Shown one piece after another: positions 57,273-64,000 of a stretch of DNA of 64,000 nt. Position 1 is the first letter of the stretch. Every line of letters starts with the position of its first letter. The notes beneath the pieces are model-generated. The model saw nothing but the letters and a program-made list of their open reading frames with translations, was not told the origin of the DNA and ran no database searches. The DNA is from Hydractinia symbiolongicarpus (lineage: Eukaryota; Cnidaria; Hydrozoa; Anthoathecata; Hydractiniidae). The position numbers and the translations under genes were made by a program. The stretch is taken from assembly GCF_029227915.1 (NCBI RefSeq), contig NC_079884.1:7690001-7754000 (forward strand), given 5' to 3'.

Positions 57273-60214
57273 TTAAAGCAGAGATTGTAAAGACATCAGA
57301 TTTCCACCTCTAGTGGGATAAGCGCCAGAAAAACCTTTCGGTATAAGTTTTGTTTTTATTAACATATCTAATTCTTTTCTTTTTTGTTTTAAAACTGTCT
57401 GTTGTTGTTTTGTTAATTCGTTTTTCGGTTCATGATCCACCTCGATCTCTATAGATTCCGCCACTCTGTCCATCCACTTTTGATCCGCATTTTCTTTGCG
57501 AAACTTATACTCTTCTTTGTCTATTTGTTTTGCTAACGATACTCTTGCCTTAATACCGTCTAAAAACCCACGGTCGACATTCAATGAAGGTATGTCCTTA
57601 CCAAGTTTTAAGACTTGCGAAATTTTCTTATAAGCGTTAAAATCTTCAGGCCCCTCCAGTATAAAACTAAGACCACGTTCATTGGCACGCGCAGTTCGTC
57701 CGGCTCGATGAATGTAGACTTTTGGATCAATTGGCAGTTGGTAGTGAACAACATTCTGAACCTTCGGTATATCGAGGCCACGGGCGGCAACATCTGTCGC
57801 TATCAACAAGCCCATCTCGCTACTGACAAATCGATCAAGATACTTTAAGCGCTGTCTTTGTTGCTTCCCAGCATGCAGCTGCAGTGGTTCCCTACCTAGC
57901 AACGTCAGCAGGGAGCACAAACGTTTTGTGAGAGCAATACTGTTCACGAAAACAATTGTCCGACCAGGATGAGTCATCAAAAAATAAAGCAAATAGTTCT
58001 CCTTCTCGTCGTTTGTACACATGACTTTTAGTTGTTGCAACATGGTGGCAGTCACGTGTTTCGTCGTTAGATCAACGACCTTAGCTTTTGGATTTAACCC
58101 GACTTTATTTATAAGCGCCTGCAATTCCGATTCATTGTCCTTATGATTTTTCTTTTTCTTGAATCCGTGATGGTGTTGAGGAAGGGTGAGCGTCGCAGAA
58201 AACAAAAATGTTTGCCTCTTGGCAGCAGAACTCTCCACCATGTCCAAAATTTCGTTCAGTTCTTTGAAATGGCCATACTCCAACATGCGGTCGCACTCAT
58301 CAATAACTAAAAACTTCAACGTACGCATCTTATTCAGATGCTGTTCACCGTCAGTAATGAGCTTATGTAGCCTTCCAGGCGTCCCGATTACAATCTCGGG
58401 ACACTTTCCAAGCAACCTCTCTTGTTTAGGCGTAGCCAGTCCACCAACAACCACGGCAGTATCTATATCAACATATTTAGCGGCGGCTTTAATGTGATCG
58501 TTAATTTGCAATGCGAGCTCTCTTGTTGGAGTCAGGATCAGCGCGTATAAGGGTTTGTCATCAGTGTCCAATTGCTGCGCAAAATTTTCTTTTCGACGCT
58601 CTTTTAAATCCATGATATGTTTTAGTAGAGGCAAACCAAATGCTAGCGTCTTGCCGGAGCCTAAAAGTAAGAAAGCGTACACGATGAAACTGCGTGTTTT
58701 TAACAATTTAGTATAAATAACACAAAAGCAATCATGCCTATCCCATGATAATGTGACGTTCAAAGATAAAACGAGATAGTGAAAAAGTCTGCGTGATAAG
58801 GATCTCATAAAAACTGAAGTTTATAAACGAAAAACGGCGATAGAAATGTTTTTTTAGATCGCATTTTAAAAGTTTGAAAATCGAAAAACGGCGACAGAAA
58901 TGTTTTTTTAGATCGCATTTTAAAAGTTTAAAAACAAAAAACGGCGATAGAAATGTTTTTTTAGATCGCATTTTAAAAGTTTAAAAACGAAAAACCGCTA
59001 TAGAAAAGCTTTTTTAGATTGCTTTTTAAAAGTTTTAAAACGAAAAACGGCGATAGAAATGTTTTTTTTAGATCGCATTTTAAAAGTTTAAAACGAAAAA
59101 CGGCGATAGAAATGTTTTTTTTAGATCGCATTTTAAAAGTATAAAAAAAGGAAAAACGGCGATAGAAATGTTTTTTTAGATTGCATTTTAAAAGTTTAAA
59201 AACGAAAAACCGCTATAGAAAAGCTTTTTTAGATCGCATTTTAAAAGTTTAAAAACGAAAAATAATTCGTATGAAAATTTGTATAAATAAAAGAGTATAA
59301 TTCGTATGACAATCGTATAAAATTCGTATTAGATTTTTTAAAAATCGTATAACTATTTAACACTATACGAATTGTATACAATTTTTATACGAATTAAAAG
59401 CAATTAAATTCGTATATATTCGTATAAAATATCATACGAAATTTGTAGACGACCCCTTAGTAATTTATTTATTTTTCTGTTAAAGTAACTTATAATTGTT
59501 CATAAGAGCAGTTATCATACCTGTTTCTGCAGCCCCAATTATATCCTTATGGTGGTTGATAGCATGTGGTAGAGTTTCTTTTTGTATTGGTGTTGGATTT
59601 GTAAAGTTCTTTTCCAACAAAGCCTTTACAATTTCTTCAGGTACACCTAGACCCTCCCAATCACCAATTTCCACATCATCGTCATCTCGACAATCAACAC
59701 GTTGTTGTTCCTCATTCTTTTCAGTATGGACAGAATTTTGTGTATGTGCTTTTTCTTGTCTTTTTAACTCTTTTCTTTTTTTTCTGCGTTCTTTCAAAAG
59801 CAACTTAAAAGACTCCTTACGTTTTGCTTTACGCCTTTCCTTTTTTGTTAACTTCTTAGGTCCCTCGCTTTCTGCTATATTTGCTTTGTTAACAATTTCA
59901 GTTTTCTTTGCTGGTTTGCTGCCCTCTACATTAAAAGTTTGCATATCTTGTTCACTGTTTTCATCATTTTCTTCATTAACAATTTTTTTCTTTCTTTTCT
60001 TGCCTGCTTCTTCTGAGATTAAATTTTTAATCTCCTCCTCGTTATAATCTTCTATTTCTTCTAAACCCATAAAACCAGTAACAACATTATCACTAAATAT
60101 TTTTTCTTCATCCAGGCTTGATGCAACCCAACGCTGACTAATATTTTTTGATTTGCGAGGATTTTCATTTGCAAGTAGTCTCTTGTGTTTTCTTCTTCTC
60201 TGTTTTATTTCCAT
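57273..60214 (-). CDS. DDX24: ATP-dependent RNA helicase DDX24, two coding exons
   Basis: Nucleolar DEAD-box helicase of ribosome biogenesis (yeast counterpart Mak5). Exon 1 is 60214-59521 and exon 2 is 58660-57273, giving 693 residues. The GT-AG intron (59520-58661) interrupts the Walker A motif between AAETG and SGKT. The N-terminal half of exon 1 is a Lys/Glu-rich, nucleolar-type tail, followed by GDWEGLGVPEEIVKAL and Q motif FTNPTPIQ. Exon 2 holds PTRELALQ, TPGRL, motif II DECD (usually DEAD in DDX24), SAT, a helicase C domain with ATDVAARGLDIP and HRAGRTARA, and a family-specific C-terminus (GPEDFNAYKKI, SLAKQIDKEEYK). Shorter than human (859), mostly in the tails. No lesions, so likely functional. 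Confidence 0.95.
58826..59262. repeat. 53-bp minisatellite in the DDX24 intron
   Basis: Eight copies with a period of 53-56 bp (starts near 58828, 58881, 58934, 58987, 59041, 59094, 59148 and 59204). Each has CGAAAAACGGCGATAGAAAT, then TTTTTTTAGATCGCATTTTA and an AAAGTTTAAAA tail. Copies 4 and 8 share the variant CCGCTATAGAAAAGC. A single unit lies 46 kb away at 12500-12552. Confidence 0.95.
59262..59455. repeat. Cluster of AATTCGTAT / ATACGAATT words
   Basis: About ten occurrences in both orientations of ATTCGTATA or TATACGAATT in 190 bp, directly after the 53-bp array within the same intron. The words can pair with one another in many registers. Confidence 0.7.
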
Positions 60215-62140
60215 GTTGCCTGAAAAAAAAAATTTATATCAAAGCCCTAAACAAAATATTCATATTCTTAACTTCTGTCAATACGTTTTGTCAATAAGTT
60301 TCTTTCATTATGAATATAATCCTGATGTATACAATATCAGGATTATATTCATAATGGTTTTGATTTTAGTATTAAAGAGGTCTGACTTTCTTTTTTATTT
60401 TTTTTTATTTATACGTTAAAGTTCAAAACTATAATGTTGTTGGGTAACTTAAAAAAATAAAAACAACTTGCAATTTTAATTTTTTTATCTGCAAAAGTAA
60501 ATACCCAATTCTGTCAAATTTTATTTCCATCAAATTTTTTTCCCAGACAAAATTTCTTCCCTCATTAAAATATAATGACAGTGAATAAAATTCTATGATG
60601 TGCACCAATTGAAATATGATATGCGAAATCTCCTGATAAAATAAAATTCTGTTTCTTTTTGCTGCCTTATTCATTTGCACTGTAACAGTTTTTGGCCTAT
60701 TCTTAATCTACTATCTACGATATTTTTAAAATCTTCTACTCATCATTTTTGAAGTTTTCTTGCTTGCAACTGCTTTCACAGAGGCCAAATGGAGCTAAAT
60801 AAATATTTAGCTTATGTTAATTGTGATGACTTTTAGCTGTTCTGAAGAATGACATGCATCATTCTGGCTCTGGCCTAGTATAGCACCTTTGATAAGTCTA
60901 GAGAATAAGGAACCTTTGATTTAGTAAGCCCATTAGGTTGCCATGTTGAAATTATGCGAATGATGTTGTTTCCTACAAATTATTTCATGATAAAATATTA
61001 CTGAAGAACCAAGACAATTAAACTATAGTTTCTGATTTGCTTGACTCTCATACTATATATAGTTAACAATGATTGTTTTTGTTGTGCACAAGCTTTTTTA
61101 GCAGTTTTCCCTAATTTTTCAATCAACAAGGATTTACTGACTTCGATTTCTAAAAAAATTGATACGAAAAGTTGTCTGTGACTGAATATACCGAACTGGG
61201 CAAAATTTAGCTTTCTAGAGATGTTTTTTTCTCCTAAAGAATGCGCAAATTTATTTAAACATTGCGTACTTACAAAGACTAACCTCAATGATATTATAAA
61301 ATTTAACAAAGCCATTGCAGTGCACTTTTAAGTTTGAGGCCAAAGAACATGGAAGTAAGCGTAAAAAACTGTAGTCATCTACTGCATAGGTAAAATAAGG
61401 CTAATATTCTGCAGCTGGGTCAAATTACCTATTGGCTTGTTCATGACATTAACAAAAACGTTTAAACCCCAATATCTCCGTAACTGTTTGTCAACAGTAC
61501 AAATCCTATACAATTTCAAATTTTGGTAACATTAGCAAAATTTTTAAACCCTTATATCTCCAACTTATATCTCATCTGTTCCTCAAAAAAAACATGACCC
61601 TTTATATTTTCTTTATTTGCGTTTCAGGTTCTACATATGTCAAAAATCTTGGTTATACCAATTTCATAAATTAAATTTTTGTTTGTGCACTACGTGAGGT
61701 CATCAAAACTCCTAAAAGAACCTATTTTTCCTATTGCTCTCTGGTCTCTGTAGATTTTTTCAAGGGTTTATTGACTAGTGTACTGGTTTATTAAAGGCTA
61801 AACTATAGAATACCCCCCATAAAAAAAATTAAGACTATAAAACTCTGCAATGCAATAATAAAAAAAATAAACTAACAAATATAGCAGCAGCAACGCAGCT
61901 ACGCAAAGCTCACTATTTCTAGATTAACACACAGTTGGACAGCTAAAATAAAGTAAAGTATCAACAAACATACCAAGCTGGTTTGTTACACTAAACATTT
62001 TGCAATATAACGACTTTGCTTTCATGATTCTATAGTTTAGCCTCATAGTGTATACATTCGTAATGAGACATTTTTCGTTCTTTAAATAGTTTCCTTATTC
62101 ATTTAATATTTTTAGTTATTAGTTATTTATTTTTATTTTA
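60215..62140. other. Region upstream of DDX24
   Basis: Expected to hold the DDX24 promoter and 5' UTR. No other gene supported. A perfect hairpin lies at 60308-60358; elsewhere AT-rich chance frames only. Confidence 0.5.
60308..60358. repeat. Perfect 21-bp-stem hairpin near the DDX24 start
   Basis: CATTATGAATATAATCCTGA plus one base pairs perfectly with its complement around a 9-base loop (GTATACAAT), about 95 bp upstream of the DDX24 ATG. Confidence 0.85.
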
Positions 62141-62151
62141 GTTATTATGAT

Positions 62152-62746
62152 ATGTTGGGCAGTGAAGGGGGTGTTGGAAGAAGTGTTACTTGCAGGATAG
62201 GTTCTGCTTGGAAAAAGTTCAGAGAGTTACTTCCTTTGTTGACTAGCAGAGCCCTGTCAATTGAGGTAAAAGGTAGGTTGTATGAGGCCTGTGTAAGAAG
62301 TGTTATGTTGTACGGTAGTGAGACATGGGCAGTGAAGCAGGAAGATCTTGACCGTTTAGAAAGAAATGATATGAGAATGGTTAGGTGGATGTGTAACGCC
62401 AGTCTGAGAGACAGAAAGAGTTCAGATGAGCTAAGACGCAGGCTAAGTCTCCGTAGAATTAAAGATGTTATCCAGATAAGAAGATTGAATTGGCTGGGGC
62501 ACTTGGAAAGAATGGAGGAGGATAATTGGGTAAGAAAGTGTAGAGACTTGATAGTTCCTGGGGCAAAGCCCAGAGGCAGACCGAGAAAGACTTGGCAGGA
62601 GGTTATAAGGACAGACTTGATACAGAGGAATTTGAGTTTAGATCTAACACAGTCTAGATCAGATTGGAAGAGGGTCATTAATATACCCCGTCCAACCCAT
62701 GCTAGCATGGAAAACGGACGTTAAGCCGAGAATGATGATGATGATT
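62152..62746 (+). pseudogene. 5'-truncated LINE, reverse-transcriptase C-terminal part
   Basis: A 190-codon frame matching the C-terminal end of RTE/CR1-like non-LTR reverse transcriptases widespread in cnidarians. Visible markers are LYEACVRSVMLYGSETWAV, LERNDMRMVRWMCNASL, RLNWLGHLERM and GRPRKTWQE. It ends with the GR stop and an (ATG)n-type 3' tail (ATGATGATGATGAT, 62732-62745), as these elements do. The catalytic half is absent: the copy starts abruptly near 62150, the usual 5' truncation. Not mobile by itself. I did not find a clear target duplication. Confidence 0.88.
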
Positions 62747-62855
62747 AGAAAACATTTATATAATGTTATATGTTTTTTTAAACTGGTTTAATTTTAAATA
62801 CGAAGCTTTTGCTCAGGTCCCCCTTAACTATCTAAAACCATTTTCAACTATTTTT

Positions 62856-63170
62856 CTGAGTAGCTGCATTGCTGAGTAGCTGTGTTGCTGCGTTGCTGCG
62901 TTGCTGCGTTGCTGCGTTGCTTAGTAGCTGTGTTGCTGCGTAGCTGAGCATCTACGTTGCTGTATTGCTGAGTAGCTGAGTAGCTTCGTTTCTGCGTAGC
63001 TGAGCATCTGCGTTGCTGTATTGCTGAGTAACTGCGTTGCTGAGTAGCTGTGTTGCTGCGTAGCTGACCATCTACGTTGCTGCATTGCTGAGTAGATGCG
63101 TGGCTGCGTAGCTGAGCATCTACGTTGCTGTATTGCTGAGTAGGTGCGTTTTTGCGTTGCTGAGTTACAT
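62856..63170. repeat. Minisatellite with 8-bp core
   Basis: About 39 imperfect copies of an 8-mer alternating mainly between GCTGCGTT and GCTGAGTA, with GCATCTAC-type variants arranged in a longer period of about 64 to 104 bp. Three 8-mers make 24 bp, so frames stay open and the minus strand gives a Ser-Ala-Thr-Gln-Gln-rich run; not considered a gene. Confidence 0.9.
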
Positions 63171-63185
63171 AGTTTTAATTTTTTT

Positions 63186-63693
63186 ACAAGAGTGTGCCGA
63201 TAAGCCACAAACGCCCGCATATATAAGGGCATGTTCGGGCGAGTTCGGGTGACTTTTCGAATTAAATTGACGGTTGTCCGCCGAAACCGCCTGCACTTTC
63301 CCGAACACGCCTGAACTCGCCCGGAACATTCCCGAAATGCAACACCTTGTAACATAAACATGGCGGACGACAGTTGAAAGAACGCGCTTGAAGAGAAAGG
63401 AGGTAATAAAGTTTATATATATATAAGTTATTTATTAAGTAAATCTTAGGTATCAAAAACCATAAAAAACAGTGCTTTTAAGAACTTAGCTACCATATAG
63501 TTAGTTCACTTTAATTTTTATACTTTCTTAAATAATTCTTCGAGAGTCATTTATGGTGATTCTTTTTTTTTGGGCATTGTTCGGGACTATGCGGGTTTTT
63601 CGGGCAAATACCTGAATTTTTTTTAAAACGCTGAACTCGCCCGAAAACGCCCGCACTTTTTACGGCGTATGCGGCTTATCGGCACCCTCGTGA
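63186..63693. mobile_element. 0.5-kb inverted-repeat element
   Basis: Left end ACAAGAGTGTGCCGATAAGC and the complement of the right end CACGAGGGTGCCGATAAGCC share GTGCCGATAAGCC. Further in, both arms contain ACGCCCGCA or GTGCGGGCGTT and TTCGGGCGAGTTC. GC-rich arms flank an AT-rich centre. No coding capacity and no certain target duplication. Confidence 0.65.
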
Positions 63694-64000
63694 AACATCT
63701 TCTGCAAAAGAAAGAGAAAAATCAGAAAACTTACTCCAACATATATACAATTCACAAAAAACCTTAATCAAAACATTTGAAAGTTTTTTGGTCAAAAAAT
63801 ATAAATATTTTATCTTACTCAGTAAACTATTTATTTTGAGTTGATAAACTTTCTTGTCACAAGGAGATTTCGCTTTTGTTAAAAGAATAGAAGAAGAGTA
63901 CTTGTTTTCTAAGCTATAGTATTTTATAGCCAGCTAGCTCACAGTTAACCAGTTATAGTCTTAGCTTGTTACCGCTACAGAAGAACGCGTTTTGCAAAAC
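63694..64000. other. Window end, nothing recognised
   Basis: AT-rich sequence without a supported feature. Confidence 0.5.

Noticed and set aside
59496-60047. Plus-strand 183-codon frame
   Set aside because: Antisense shadow of DDX24 exon 1.
62145-62708. Minus-strand 187-codon frame
   Set aside because: Antisense shadow of the LINE reverse-transcriptase frame.
62921-63361. Minus-strand 146-codon frame
   Set aside because: Mostly the translated 8-bp minisatellite plus part of the inverted-repeat element.

Overview
This is an AT-rich metazoan chromosomal window. Spliced genes with GT-AG introns, animal-type DDX24 and DSCC1 orthologues, an initiator-Met-tRNA-primed copia element, BEL/Pao, Penelope-like and IS3EU-like elements, and many small inverted-repeat elements fit an early-branching animal. 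A cnidarian, perhaps a hydrozoan, is the best guess. That assignment is inference from gene style and transposon mix, not proof.

Layout. 1-3.3 kb: no confident gene, a GC-rich hairpin and a short minisatellite. 3.38-11.45 kb: a BEL/Pao retrotransposon with an uninterrupted 2062-codon gag-pol frame, 148-bp leader repeats and, unusually, an inverted LTR copy at its left end inside a perfect 5-bp target duplication. 11.5-21.5 kb: mostly non-coding, with short tandem duplications, nested palindromes, a HIRAN-like gene remnant and a tRNA-like SINE head. 21.6-23.2 kb: a decayed Penelope-like element (minus). 23.4-34 kb: non-coding with two degenerate tandem arrays and a few exon-like pieces. 34.6-40.2 kb: a decayed copia element with 77-bp LTRs, split by a 1.1-kb TTAA-flanked element and bracketed by inverted copies of another repeat. 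41.5-45.0 kb: a TA-flanked miniature element, an exon-like cysteine-rich frame and a 2.3-kb minisatellite of 30-bp units. 45.53-47.95 kb: a 2.42-kb DNA transposon with a 6-bp target duplication and TATCCC termini, holding two convergent genes: an intron-containing integrase-like transposase and a second small protein. 51.1-55.9 kb: DSCC1 (plus), ten recognised coding exons. 57.3-60.2 kb: DDX24 (minus), two coding exons whose intron holds a 53-bp minisatellite. 62.1-63.7 kb: a 5'-truncated LINE, an 8-bp-core minisatellite and an inverted-repeat element.

Two host genes are clear. DSCC1 is a subunit of the CTF18-RFC sister-chromatid cohesion clamp loader. DDX24 is a nucleolar DEAD-box helicase. 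They converge, with 3' ends about 1.3 kb apart, and have no evident joint function. The rest is mainly transposon-derived. The most interesting candidates are the compact two-gene integrase-type transposon (45.53-47.95 kb), the BEL element apparently integrated through two identical LTR right ends, and the 10-bp-periodic minisatellite.
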